Assembly: GCF_032104385.1 (NCBI RefSeq)
Contig: NZ_DAMCHJ010000013.1
Location: forward strand, 39,968 to 103,967
From: Tissierella sp032104385
Lineage (GTDB): Bacteria; Bacillota; Clostridia; Tissierellales; Tissierellaceae
DNA: 64,000 nt
Direction of reading: 5' to 3'
Shown here: in pieces, positions 53,595 to 62,463 of the stretch
How positions within the stretch are numbered: position 1 is the first letter of the stretch
Layout of the letters: every line of letters begins with the position of its first letter
Notes under the pieces: generated by a model
Told to the model about the DNA's origin: nothing
Databases searched by the model: none
What the model saw: only the letters and a program-made list of their open reading frames with translations
Translations under genes and position numbers: made by a program

Positions 53595-54755
53595 ATGTTC
53601 TTCTCCTTTACTGCTTTTATAACCGTTTTATTTTTTAGCAGTGCATTGATTATCTTAATATGGCTTTTTTTAAAAAATAATAGGCTCATCAAGGAAATCG
53701 GAGTCGGTTCCTTGTTTTTCTGTATAGCAATTATTATGATCAGATTGTTTATTCCAGTTGAATTTACTTTTGCAAATAATTTAGCTTTTAAGCGGGTGCT
53801 TCCGAAAATCGTTTTTTTCTTCGAAATACCAATAATAGCATCAAGTAATTATAATATCTGTTTCCATCATGTTATCTATGTAATTTGGTTAATAGGAGCT
53901 ATTATTCAATTGAGTAGAATACTACAATCTTATAAACATTTTAAGAAAACAATAAGTAAATTACCTGTAGTAAAAAACATACAGGTTCAAAATACTTTAC
54001 AGAAAATCCTTCAAAACTACAACAAATCAGTGAACTTTAAAATTATTCAAACTGATATGATTTCTACCCCTATGATACTTGGGGTATTAAAACCATGGAT
54101 TGTTGTTCCTCAGCTAGAGTTTTCACAAAATGAGTGGCATTACATTTTAAGTCATGAAATCGCCCACTACTATCATGGTGATTTATGGGTTAAAATAATT
54201 ATTGAGTTTTTATGTATCATCTATTGGTGGAACCCTTTTATATATTTGCTAAAAAAACAAGTATCCAAAGTGCTTGAAATACATACAGATCTTACTATTA
54301 CAAAATCAATGGATGAATTGGAACGAATTGAATATCTGGAATGTCTTTTAAAAATAGCTAAATATAATGCTAATAGACAATTGAATAAACTAGCATTAAC
54401 CTTTGATAGTGAAAGTACTTCTATGCTCTCGCAGCGATTTCATATAGTTTTGGAAAACTCTAATCAAAAAGAAAAATTTAGATTTAAGAGTATTTTTCTA
54501 ACCATACCTATACTATTTTTGGTTGTTTTATCTTTCTTTTTCGTATTTGAGCCATATTTTATACCTCCAAATGATGCTTACGGTACGGTTGAGCTTACAA
54601 ATGAAAACTCATATTTAATTCAGAATCAAGACAACACTTATGATCTTTACATTAATGATCAATTTTTTGGTACTGTCAATGAAATTAAAGATTCCTATGC
54701 AAATCTATCCATATATAAAAATATAAAAGAGGTGCAAAATGATGAGAAAAATTAG
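53595..54755 (+). CDS. BlaR1/M56 family sensor metalloprotease
   Basis: 386 residues. Membrane helices occur at about 5-25, 35-55, 85-105 and 295-315. The zinc site is LSHEIAHYYHGD (HExxH). The outer C-terminal part is only about 65 residues long, much shorter than the penicillin-sensing domain of BlaR1, so the signal is probably not a beta-lactam. Coupled to the BlaI gene; its end overlaps the next gene by 17 bases. Confidence 0.85.
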   Translation: MFFSFTAFITVLFFSSALIILIWLFLKNNRLIKEIGVGSLFFCIAIIMIRLFIPVEFTFANNLAFKRVLPKIVFFFEIPIIASSNYNICFHHVIYVIWLIGAIIQLSRILQSYKHFKKTISKLPVVKNIQVQNTLQKILQNYNKSVNFKIIQTDMISTPMILGVLKPWIVVPQLEFSQNEWHYILSHEIAHYYHGDLWVKIIIEFLCIIYWWNPFIYLLKKQVSKVLEIHTDLTITKSMDELERIEYLECLLKIAKYNANRQLNKLALTFDSESTSMLSQRFHIVLENSNQKEKFRFKSIFLTIPILFLVVLSFFFVFEPYFIPPNDAYGTVELTNENSYLIQNQDNTYDLYINDQFFGTVNEIKDSYANLSIYKNIKEVQNDEKN

Positions 54756-55023
54756 AAGGAAAATCCCTGTATTCATTATCTCAATTTGTATTATCAAAAC
54801 CCTTTCATCTATTGTTGTATCTGCTGCCAGTCTAGATACAGTAGAAACAAAAGCACAATCCAGTACAGTTGTTCAGATTACAGAAAATCTACAATCCGAT
54901 CACTTAATAACTCCTTTTTCTGATATCATTGACTGGAGGTATAAGTCAGTAAACGGAAAAGTATATAGGCGCCAATATAATTACTCAAAAGGAAAATGGA
55001 TCGGTGAGTGGGAGGCTTGTTAA
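54739..55023 (+). CDS. Small secreted protein of the BlaI/M56 operon, unknown
   Basis: 94 residues. A basic start (MMRKIRRK) is followed by a hydrophobic signal peptide ending near VVSAASLD. The mature part is about 65 residues, ending in WRYKSVNGKVYRRQYNYSK and WIGEWEAC, with a lone C-terminal Cys. Ribosome site GAGGTG lies inside the M56 gene. Its position as third gene suggests it is the regulated output of the sensor system, possibly a peptide signal or envelope factor. Confidence 0.7.
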   Translation: MMRKIRRKIPVFIISICIIKTLSSIVVSAASLDTVETKAQSSTVVQITENLQSDHLITPFSDIIDWRYKSVNGKVYRRQYNYSKGKWIGEWEAC

Positions 55024-55048
55024 AAAAAGTGACCAAATCTTATTAAGC

Positions 55049-55088
55049 AAAATCCACGAATGGTATATGACATTCGTGGATTTTATCC
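55049..55088 (+). terminator. Terminator of the BlaI/M56 operon
   Basis: 14-bp perfect stem (55049-55062 with 55071-55084), ending in TTTT. Confidence 0.85.
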
Positions 55089-55136
55089 ATTTGTAAATTC
55101 CAATCACCTTTTATATTATTTCCATCTGAAATCTTA

Positions 55137-55418
55137 GTATTGTTATTAAGTGACTTTGATTTATGGCATTATGTTTTGAATAATTGGTATATAGGAGATA
55201 GTATAAATGAAGAAGAACTTGATGCTGAATGGGAATGGTTAGATAAATTGTCAAGCCAAGAGAAACAAGATGTAATTGAAAAATCATGGGATAAGATATT
55301 TAGTATAAAAAAATCCTTAAATAATGGATTTAATTCGTCAGGTAAATATATTCAAGGTACATTTTGGGAATTGAAGCTTAATGAAGTAAGAAAAGTGCAA
55401 ATATTTAAGGCAAGATAG
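55137..55418 (+). pseudogene. C-terminal half of a DUF3841 protein, inverted
   Basis: The frame reads VLLLSDFDLWHYVLNNWYIGD and ends QGTFWELKLNEVRKVQIF, the second half of DUF3841. The first half is on the opposite strand at 55614-55937. There is no ATG or ribosome site at the start of this piece. Flipping about 55143-55622 would rejoin both halves in frame. Confidence 0.8.
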
Positions 55419-55613
55419 GAATTATTGTTTTAATTAGATTTATTGTCTAAGCAAAATTTTTAAAATACATGTAGACCTATTGTATAATTAATAAATTCAT
55501 TTATATTTAATATAGAAAACTTAAAATATTAGAAATGAGTATAGAAAGAATAAAGAGGATAAAAGTATATATACGAAAATAAATCTGACAATTATATATG
55601 TAAGAAACAATCT

Positions 55614-55937
55614 TTAATCTATCAACACATTATTATCTGGAATCTCTAATTCAATACAAGCCATTTGTTCCCCATGTTCTCCATGTCCAGAATATCTTAG
55701 ATCTGGTTTCCTATGCAGTCCATTATAAATATACCAGCCCCATATAGGATATATACCAGATTTATAAGAGCTATCACCCATACTATTTATCATTTTATTT
55801 CTAATCCAATTATAGGGTTCTAAGAATGAACACTCTTCATCCTTTAAATAAGATGCTAATTTTTCATCACAAGTAACAATCTCCTCTTCTTTTAACTTTT
55901 CCCAAATATCTATTGATTGAATTGTCCATATTTTCAT
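55614..55937 (-). pseudogene. N-terminal half of a DUF3841 protein
   Basis: 107 codons starting MKIWTIQSIDIWEKLKEE, with YPIWGWYIYNG and RKPDLRYSGHGEHGEQ, then CIELEIPDNNVL, where the family normally goes on with LSDFDLWHYVL. It stops two codons later. The missing half lies inverted at 55137-55418. DUF3841 has no known function. The start and ribosome site (GGGG) are intact, so a truncated product could still be made. Confidence 0.8.
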
Positions 55938-56307
55938 TTTTAAAGTCCCCTTTTTCGTTACTTAAATAGTAACTCGCACTAAATCTAAAACCACCTTCAA
56001 GCAAACGCACCATTTAAGCTTTTCTTAAGAAAATAAAATTGATGTCATAAGCTGTTTTTGTTCTTGGAAATATCAAATGACCCAGATTAATAAATTACTT
56101 TCCTTTTATAATATTAATTGAGTATATACAACCCACAGTACAATTCCCGTCTATAATCTGAGACTCAATCGGAGCAGGAGATATTCTTTCTGTATTATAA
56201 ATTAGGCTCTGAAAATGCACAAATATTATAACTTAAATTATTGTTTAATAACATATATATTTTATAATTATTGAGCATTTTAGGATTTTAATAGATGTTC
56301 AACAGTC
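55938..56307. other. Decayed spacer
   Basis: 370 bases with short open frames but no gene. One minus-strand frame (56103-56226) reads QSLIYNTERISPAPIESQ and ends in NIIKGK, without a ribosome site, and looks like a gene remnant of unknown origin. Confidence 0.4.
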
Positions 56308-56445
56308 TTAATTAGAGATTTGGTATTTAGCTGAATAGTTTTCAGCAACTCTTTCTGGAATTAACAATCCAATTTTATGATAATGATACAACGTTCTAAT
56401 TGATATACCAGAAATTTTAGCTACCTCCTGTACTGTATATACCAT
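56308..56445 (-). pseudogene. MerR family regulator reduced to its HTH
   Basis: 45 codons. MVYTVQEVAKISGISIRTLY, then HYHKIGLLIPERVAENYS, is the MerR DNA-binding part; a TAA follows before the dimerisation helix and effector domain. The ribosome site (GAGGTG) and start are intact. Without its dimer helix the product should not work as a normal MerR activator. Its own MerR-type promoter is preserved at 56466-56496. Confidence 0.75.
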
Positions 56446-56465
56446 TTAACATCACCTCAAAATTA

Positions 56466-56496
56466 AGTATAAATTCTTACCTTAGGTTGGAGTCAA
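56466..56496 (-). promoter_or_regulatory. MerR-type promoter with 19-bp spacer
   Basis: On the minus strand TTGACT, 19 bp, TATACT, with the dyad ACCTAAGGT in the long spacer. This overlong spacer with a dyad is diagnostic of promoters activated by MerR-family proteins. Confidence 0.75.
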
Positions 56497-56606
56497 GTAT
56501 TTTTTTGATAAATAATTAAAGTTTATAAGTTATAAGTTTATTGAACCCTTACCCCTTTAATTTGTATATTTAATATGTTTAATTTATATAAAAAAGCACC
56601 AAGATG

Positions 56607-56639
56607 TTTACATCTCAGTACTATTGATATTTTAAATTT
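56607..56639. repeat. Dispersed repeat B, copy 1
   Basis: TTTACATCTCAGTACTATTG and the following bases recur at 62571-62604 with a few changes. Confidence 0.6.
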
Positions 56640-56663
56640 GTTTTATGATAAAGTATATACTAT

Positions 56664-56771
56664 GCTCGTGTTATTGTACAAGCATGGCATGAGTCATATA
56701 TCGGACTTTTCACTTGTTTCACTCACTCACAATCCATGTTACGACTTCAACATGTCTTGAGAAGATAATAA
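56664..56771. repeat. Dispersed repeat A, copy 1
   Basis: 108 bp, about 89% identical by eye (12 differences) to the last 108 bp of the window (63893-64000). On the minus strand it contains SRHVEVVTWIVSE followed by a stop, recalling the RHVETVVLLS end of RlmCD/TrmA-type RNA methyltransferases. Confidence 0.75.
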
Positions 56772-57008
56772 TGATGTCATAGGAAGATGGTAAACCCTTG
56801 GTTTATATATTATTATAACACACCTATCTTCTCATCTTGAAACCTCCACTTTTTGGCAAAGTTATACTCTAAGTTGAAAATTCAAGATACTCTAAATCAT
56901 GTGTTTTATTAGTTTTTCAATTAACCTTTTCGCATTTTATATAAACCTTATAATTTCTTTATAATTAGATGCTAGACTATATATAGCAATTTATGAGGGG
57001 GTTATTAT

Positions 57009-57872
57009 ATGACTTTAGAGAACAGTACAAAAGAAGCCAAAGGGTTTACGGGATTTCAAATTAAACTTTTAGCTTTAATATTTATGTTACTTGACCATAT
57101 CCACTATTTTTTTGAATTTACAGGTAAAATTCCTGTGGCATTTTCATGGATTGGTAGATTGGCAGGAGAGATGTTTTTATTTACAATGATAGAAGGATAT
57201 ATTCATACTTCTAATAGGAAAAAGTATTTTAAAAGAATTTATTTAATGTCTATATTTATGAGCCTTGTAAAATATATAATTCAGTTTTATCAGCCATTTC
57301 AAAGAGGGGATGGATTTTGTCCTGAGAATGGTATATTTTCTACTTTTGTAATTTTAATTATAATCTTTAAAGGAATAGATTATATAAAAGAGAAGAAAAT
57401 ATTTAAGGGCATTGGATTAATATTATCACCATTTATAATAAGCTATGCCATAGCCATTGTTTTTCAACTTTTAATTCTTCCATTTACATCAATAGATACA
57501 GCAAATATTATTTATATAATAATAACTAGCTTTCTTCCACATCCATTTATGGTAGAGGGAGGTATATATGTAATTTTAACTGGACTTATATTGTATATAT
57601 TTCACGAGAATAGAAAACTGCAGTTTATATCTTTTGGTATTTTTATATTAGCTTGGATGATTGGTATGCCTTTAGTATATATTCGCCCCATTAGTTTAAA
57701 GCTTATGTTTACAGATTATTATGAGTGGATGGCTATATTTGCCTTGATTCCTATGTTTTTGTATAATGGTGAAAAGGGTAAATCTATGAAAAAATTATTT
57801 TATATATTCTATCCAGCTCATGTTTATATATTGTATGGGTTATCAATTTTACTTTATAGTTTAAGATATTAG
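57009..57872 (+). CDS. TraX family membrane protein
   Basis: 287 residues with about eight hydrophobic segments and the TraX-type pattern QIKLLALIFMLLDHIHYFF, WIGRLAGEMFLFTMIEGY and a C-terminal FYIFYPAHVYILYGLS. TraX of the F plasmid acetylates pilin; chromosomal clostridial members have no settled role but may acylate surface molecules. It leads an operon with a response regulator 9 bp downstream and a histidine kinase. Confidence 0.85.
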   Translation: MTLENSTKEAKGFTGFQIKLLALIFMLLDHIHYFFEFTGKIPVAFSWIGRLAGEMFLFTMIEGYIHTSNRKKYFKRIYLMSIFMSLVKYIIQFYQPFQRGDGFCPENGIFSTFVILIIIFKGIDYIKEKKIFKGIGLILSPFIISYAIAIVFQLLILPFTSIDTANIIYIIITSFLPHPFMVEGGIYVILTGLILYIFHENRKLQFISFGIFILAWMIGMPLVYIRPISLKLMFTDYYEWMAIFALIPMFLYNGEKGKSMKKLFYIFYPAHVYILYGLSILLYSLRY

Positions 57873-57881
57873 GAGGATACT

Positions 57882-58562
57882 ATGGAGACTATTCTTATTA
57901 TAGATGATGAAAAAGACCTAGTTATGATAATTAAAGATACACTTGAATCCAATGGATACAATGTCCTGACTGCCTATAATGGCTTTAATGGAATTGAAAT
58001 GTCTAGGAAAAAACCAGATCTTATTATCCTAGATATTATGATGCCTGATATGGATGGTTTTAATGTTTGTAGTCTTATAAGGGATAATGTGGATTGTCCA
58101 ATATTATTTCTATCTGCAAGAGATAGTGAAATAGATAAAATCAAAGGACTTGCTATTGGCGGAGATGATTATATAACTAAACCCTTTAGTTTAAAAGAAT
58201 TAGTTTCTAGAGTTAAAGCACATTTAAGACGAGAAAAAAGAATTTCCAAAATGGAGAAAAATACTTTTCTCCATTTTGGAAATTTAGATATAAATTTAAA
58301 GGGTTTAAATGTAAAAGTAAATAATGAAGATATAAATTTAACCAAAAAAGAATTTGAAATTGTGGAACTTCTATCCTTAAATCCAGGGCAAGTTTTTTCA
58401 AAAGATCAAATTTATGATAAAATTTGGGGCTATGATGGATTAGGTGATACTTCTACAGTTACAGAGCATATTAAGAATATTAGATCTAAAATAGCCTCTA
58501 TCAACAAAGAAAATGAATATATTAAAACTGTATGGGGATTCGGCTATAAATGGGAGAAATAG
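57882..58562 (+). CDS. OmpR/PhoB-family response regulator
   Basis: 226 residues. Receiver domain: IIDDEKD acidic pocket, phospho-Asp51 in LIILDIMMPDMDG, and Lys in YITKPFS. The C-terminal winged helix (LTKKEFEIVELLSLNPGQVF, VWGFGYKW) binds DNA. Its kinase is the next gene (3-bp gap), and TraX precedes it, so TraX may be a target as well as a partner. Confidence 0.95.
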   Translation: METILIIDDEKDLVMIIKDTLESNGYNVLTAYNGFNGIEMSRKKPDLIILDIMMPDMDGFNVCSLIRDNVDCPILFLSARDSEIDKIKGLAIGGDDYITKPFSLKELVSRVKAHLRREKRISKMEKNTFLHFGNLDINLKGLNVKVNNEDINLTKKEFEIVELLSLNPGQVFSKDQIYDKIWGYDGLGDTSTVTEHIKNIRSKIASINKENEYIKTVWGFGYKWEK

Positions 58563-58565
58563 AAT

Positions 58566-59984
58566 ATGAAAAATAAAAGTTTTAAAAATCAATTTATAAT
58601 AACCTTTATAAAAATACTAGCTTTAAGTTTTATTTTTTCCATTTTTTCTTTTTCCATATGGTTTGAAATTTTTGACTATATTAGATATCCTGCTAATTAC
58701 TATGAAAGGCAAATTGGAGATATAATTAAAAAGATAAATGAAAATCATGACTATGTATTAGATAAGGGTTTTGAAAATAAGATGAATGAAATCGTACCAC
58801 ACCAAGGAATACTATATCAAGTATTAGATAATAATGGAAATATAATCTATGGAACCTTAGATAAAAAAATAATAGAAGATAAAAAAGATCTAATTACTAG
58901 TATAAACTCTACTAAATTCTTTAACAGAAATTCTTTCGCTAGAGTAATCCCTATTTTCGATAAAAATAGCAATATTAAGGGAGCTATTGTATTAAATTAT
59001 AGTTTAATAAGTACACAGAGAACGAAAAATAATTTATTAGCACTATTACACAATTCTTTAATATTTTTCCCATTTATCTTTATAATTATATTTACATTTA
59101 TCTATGCTAAAAAATTAAGCAAAGGTATAAATAAGCCATTAAATATATTACTAGAAGCATCAGAAAAAATTAAAAATCAGGACTTAGACTTTACCGTTGA
59201 ATACAATGAAAATAATGAGTTTACAAAACTATGCAATGCCTTTGAGGATATGCGAATAAATCTTAAAGATTCTCTTATAAGACAATGGGATATAGAAGAA
59301 AAAAGACGTGAGAATATAGAGAGTATTGCTCATGATTTAAAAACACCACTTACTATTGTAAACACTTACTCTGAGGCATTAATAGATGGAACAGCTAAAG
59401 AAGATAAATTTAAAGATTATATAGATGTCATTAAAAGAAATAACGAAAGAGCTTTAATCTTATTGGATGATATGAATAAATTATCTAGTATTGAAAACCC
59501 AAATTTTGTTTTAGAACCTATTGAAATTAATATTGCAAAGTTTCTAGAATTAAAACAAAAAGATTATAAACTTTTATGTGAAGAAAAAGACATCAATTTT
59601 AAAATGGATATATTGGATTTACGTGAAAAAAGTTTTGCAGCTAAATTTGACATCCATGCTCTAGAACAAATAATAGATAATTGTATATCCAATAGCATTA
59701 GATATACGGAAAAAGGCGAATTTATAGAATTAAATATTTTATGCAAAGATGAGGAAATAGAATTTTCTATTATAGATACTGGAAAAGGCTTTAGCAATGA
59801 GGATTTAAAAAATATATTTAATAAATTCTATAAAGGAGATAAATCCCGTTCTTTTAAAGATGGACATTCCGGTCTTGGCATGTATATAGCTAAAACCATT
59901 GTAGAGAAGCATGGCGGAAGTATTAAGTCCTTAAATAATAAGCCAAAGGGTGCTATTATTAATTTCAGTTTAAAAGCAAAATAA
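58566..59984 (+). CDS. Membrane sensor histidine kinase
   Basis: 472 residues. Membrane helices at about 12-34 and 162-181 enclose an outer sensor of about 125 residues. HAMP region, then H-box SIAHDLKTPLT (His256), N-box DNCISNSIRY and G-boxes DTGKGFS and GHSGLGMYIAK. It phosphorylates the response regulator encoded just upstream. The signal is unknown; the VanS-like arrangement of the catalytic core is common among envelope-stress kinases. Confidence 0.95.
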   Translation: MKNKSFKNQFIITFIKILALSFIFSIFSFSIWFEIFDYIRYPANYYERQIGDIIKKINENHDYVLDKGFENKMNEIVPHQGILYQVLDNNGNIIYGTLDKKIIEDKKDLITSINSTKFFNRNSFARVIPIFDKNSNIKGAIVLNYSLISTQRTKNNLLALLHNSLIFFPFIFIIIFTFIYAKKLSKGINKPLNILLEASEKIKNQDLDFTVEYNENNEFTKLCNAFEDMRINLKDSLIRQWDIEEKRRENIESIAHDLKTPLTIVNTYSEALIDGTAKEDKFKDYIDVIKRNNERALILLDDMNKLSSIENPNFVLEPIEINIAKFLELKQKDYKLLCEEKDINFKMDILDLREKSFAAKFDIHALEQIIDNCISNSIRYTEKGEFIELNILCKDEEIEFSIIDTGKGFSNEDLKNIFNKFYKGDKSRSFKDGHSGLGMYIAKTIVEKHGGSIKSLNNKPKGAIINFSLKAK

Positions 59985-60024
59985 GCTTACTTTTATAAGT
60001 CCGACTTATAAAAGTAAGCTTTTT
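59983..60024 (+). terminator. Terminator of the TraX/two-component operon
   Basis: 18-bp perfect stem (59983-60000 with 60004-60021), CCG loop, followed by TTT; overlaps the stop codon. Confidence 0.85.
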
Positions 60025-60192
60025 GCCCTAATATTAGAGGATTTCACTCCTTCTTTCTGGATAATTTTATTTTCCACATAATACATCTGACATTGATAAA
60101 GTGAAATCCATTTTTCTCCTTAAAAACTTGATTAATTCAATGATTTAAAAATATACAATCTTCTTAATTAATAACTACTGGCTTTTCCATGA

Positions 60193-61101
60193 CTACTTTA
60201 TTGATTCAGCAATTTTCACATTTTCGTCTCTTCCAAAATTAGTGTACATTAAATATCTTACACCATTTGTTTCCCAAACAATTCCCTCATCTCCTATAAT
60301 AGCTTCTTCACCATTTATTTTTACTTTTTGAACATTGTTAAAAAATGTTTCACTGGATGATTCTTCACATATATAGGTCTGAAATATGGATACTATTTCT
60401 TCTGTTTTGTTATTTATATAATATACGCCACATCCCCCATCAAAAATCTTTCCATTATCATCTTTATAAAACTCAACATAATCAAATTCAAATCTTTCTG
60501 GCAAATAAGCTGGTAACTTTATATCAAAACAAGTATATCCATTTATTTTCTTAGGATCTTTAACTATTACATCATCAACTAGATTCTCTTTTGCATTTTT
60601 CTCCATATTTTCTTTTTGTACTGCCTCTGTTATCAATGTTCCATCAGAATCTATTCCAAAAACCTTTTCTCCATTTCCATTATACATTTCATCTTTGTTA
60701 GCCAATGTAATCTTTTTTATTATATTTCCATCTTTATCAAATATTTTTCCTTTAGCTGCTTCAGGTATTTCTTGGTCCTTCCATTTAATATCTTGGCTTT
60801 CAAATATTGTTATATTGTTTAGAGATAGAGATCTAATAATTTTGTCTACCAACTCTTGTGCAAAAGCTGTTTGCATGGTTATTGTCAATGCACATAAAAC
60901 AGATGCAGCTATAATGCCTCTTTTTTTCATATTTGTTGTCTTTTTCATATTTGTTGTCTTTTTCATATTTTCTTCCTCTCTATTTTTGATAACACTTAAG
61001 ATATTGTCAAATTCTTTATTAATATCTTCTGGTATTTTGTTCAATTCTTTCTTAAATTTTTCTTTCATCTTAGCATCAAACATCTTATCATTATTCACCA
61101 T
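60193..61101 (-). CDS. Anti-sigma factor-like membrane protein (DUF4367-type outer domain)
   Basis: 302 residues. The cytoplasmic N-terminus (about 1-50) is charged and helical. It contains a duplicated KTTNMK unit before a single membrane helix (about 60-80, IIAASVLCALTITMQTAFA). The outer part is beta-rich and ends in a DUF4367-like module (GYTCFDIKLPAYLPERFEF, KINGEEAIIGDEG). It begins 2 bp after the ECF sigma gene, the usual order for a sigma and its membrane anti-sigma. Confidence 0.8.
   Translation of the reverse strand: MVNNDKMFDAKMKEKFKKELNKIPEDINKEFDNILSVIKNREEENMKKTTNMKKTTNMKKRGIIAASVLCALTITMQTAFAQELVDKIIRSLSLNNITIFESQDIKWKDQEIPEAAKGKIFDKDGNIIKKITLANKDEMYNGNGEKVFGIDSDGTLITEAVQKENMEKNAKENLVDDVIVKDPKKINGYTCFDIKLPAYLPERFEFDYVEFYKDDNGKIFDGGCGVYYINNKTEEIVSIFQTYICEESSSETFFNNVQKVKINGEEAIIGDEGIVWETNGVRYLMYTNFGRDENVKIAESIK
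60923..60958 (-). repeat. Two tandem 18-bp units in the anti-sigma gene
   Basis: An 18-bp unit is repeated exactly, giving KKTTNM twice just before the membrane helix. It keeps the frame and could vary in number between strains. Confidence 0.8.
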
Positions 61102-61103
61102 AA

Positions 61104-61640
61104 TTAATAGTCCTCCCCTAATGTTTCTCTTAGCTTTGATCTAGCCCTACTAAGCCTTGATTTGACTGTCCCTTGTGAAATATTTAAAATTTTCGATATA
61201 TCCTTAACTGAAATATCTTCAAAATAGAATAACGTAATCAATATCCGTAATTCTTCATCTAATAAATTTATTGCTCTAACTAAATCCATATTTTTATAAT
61301 CATCGGTATATTGTTCCCCTATATCTCCAACATTTTCATCTAAAAACATATTTCCTTTGTTTTTCCTCAATATTTGATTACACTCATTGATTAATATTCT
61401 TATCAGCCAAGTTTTAAAATACTCATCTTTTTTCAAGGTACGAACATTCTGAAATGCTTTAATCAATGTATTTTGAATAGCATCTTTTATATCTTCTTCA
61501 TTTTTCAAAATTCCTCTAGCCACTCTATAAATGTTTAATCTATTTTCATCTATAAGTGCTAAAAATGCTTCATTGTCTCCTTTCTTCGCTTTATATACTT
61601 TTGTCTTTTTTCTATATTTAGAAAATGATATCAGTTCCAT
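61104..61640 (-). CDS. ECF-type RNA polymerase sigma factor
   Basis: 178 residues. Region 2 motif IQNTLIKAFQNVRTLKKDEYFKTWL in two blocks, and region 4 HTH VKDISKILNISQGTVKSRLSRARSKL. It directs RNA polymerase to a small regulon, held in check by the membrane anti-sigma encoded next. Ribosome site AGGAGG. A GEMM-like leader lies about 110 bp upstream. Confidence 0.93.
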   Translation of the reverse strand: MELISFSKYRKKTKVYKAKKGDNEAFLALIDENRLNIYRVARGILKNEEDIKDAIQNTLIKAFQNVRTLKKDEYFKTWLIRILINECNQILRKNKGNMFLDENVGDIGEQYTDDYKNMDLVRAINLLDEELRILITLFYFEDISVKDISKILNISQGTVKSRLSRARSKLRETLGEDY

Positions 61641-61749
61641 TTTATCCTCCTATTCCTCTTTTACTTAGCTAAGTATTACACTTATTAGATGGATAACAAT
61701 CATATATGGTTCTCTATATTTTATTTTTTTAATATTAGCGTAAAATACT

Positions 61750-61856
61750 ATGACCCCTGCCATTTAAATCTATTTCTTTTCTATTAATAATACCCACTCC
61801 CACTTTAGACTCTTGGCTTTGGGTCCTTGCATTTTGGCAAGTCCGCCCTTCACACA
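61750..61856 (-). ncRNA. GEMM-I-like (c-di-GMP class) riboswitch candidate
   Basis: On the minus strand the order is GGGCGGACTTGC, a small CTTGC/GCAAG hairpin, GGACCCAAAGCCAAGAGTC with TAAAG, a variable arm, and AAATGGCAGGGGTC. The consensus is GGGACGCAAAGCCA.GGGUCUAA...AUGGCAGCC, and GCCA pairs with TGGC as it should. Several positions differ (GACCC for GACGC, GGCGGA for GGCAAA), so it may be a diverged or decayed copy. It precedes the ECF sigma gene. Confidence 0.5.
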
Positions 61857-62463
61857 ACTATTCATTTTATTATATTATCATAAGTCTTATTCTTGTATAA
61901 AAGATAAAATAAAAACCAGATTGTTCAGATTTTCTATAATTATATGGTTCTAATATAGTGCTGAAATATAGCACAATTATAGGTAGAATTGTCATTACAA
62001 TAGTGAAAGCGCCACTTTATATTCCGCTGAAGTAAAGTAAAAACACTCATTAGCACACCTACCTATGAAAATCATACTATGTAAAATAAATTTATTCCCC
62101 GCTTTTTGTGTCCTCTTTTGTAAACTCTACCTTCCTGCAATAAAATTTTCTTATCAAATTGATTTGAGTTTAGTTCATAAAAAATCCGAAAGCACAGAAC
62201 TTCCGTCTTCTTCACCCAAACTATAAAATGGTATAGGAATCGAACCCTAGGTGGAGGTTATTCTAAATCATTTGAGAGCAACCATCAAATAGACCAGAAT
62301 ATCAGTTAATCTAACGCAGGACGGACTTTAAGAGCGTATGCCCTAAGATGAGGTTGTTTTCGATATTGCTCCATTTAGATACGGGGAAGAAGTGGACTAA
62401 ATAAACGCAGGGTAGTAATTTTATTTTTCACCGTAATTCCTTCCTTTATGTTTTCAGCTATAA
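61857..62463. other. Scarred, gene-free region
   Basis: About 600 bases with patches of higher GC (about 62220-62420) than the surroundings and many stop codons in all frames. It contains a tRNA-end-like fragment (62226-62250). I see no intact gene. Confidence 0.45.
62226..62250 (-). other. tRNA 3'-end-like fragment (T-arm)
   Basis: The minus strand reads TAGG-GTTCGATT-CCTA followed by TACCA, a T-stem and T-loop with part of an acceptor end. No D-arm or anticodon arm precedes it. It could be a leftover attachment site from an integrated element. Confidence 0.35.

Noticed and set aside
54739..55023. Second RiPP precursor ending in Cys
   Set aside because: It has a classical signal peptide, only one cysteine and no modifying enzyme nearby.
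56575..56760. 61-residue open frame on the plus strand
   Set aside because: It runs through dispersed repeats A and B; no ribosome site or protein-like composition.
60695..61144. 149-residue open frame on the plus strand
   Set aside because: It is antisense to the anti-sigma and sigma genes, is Ser/Phe-rich as expected of a shadow, and has no ribosome site.
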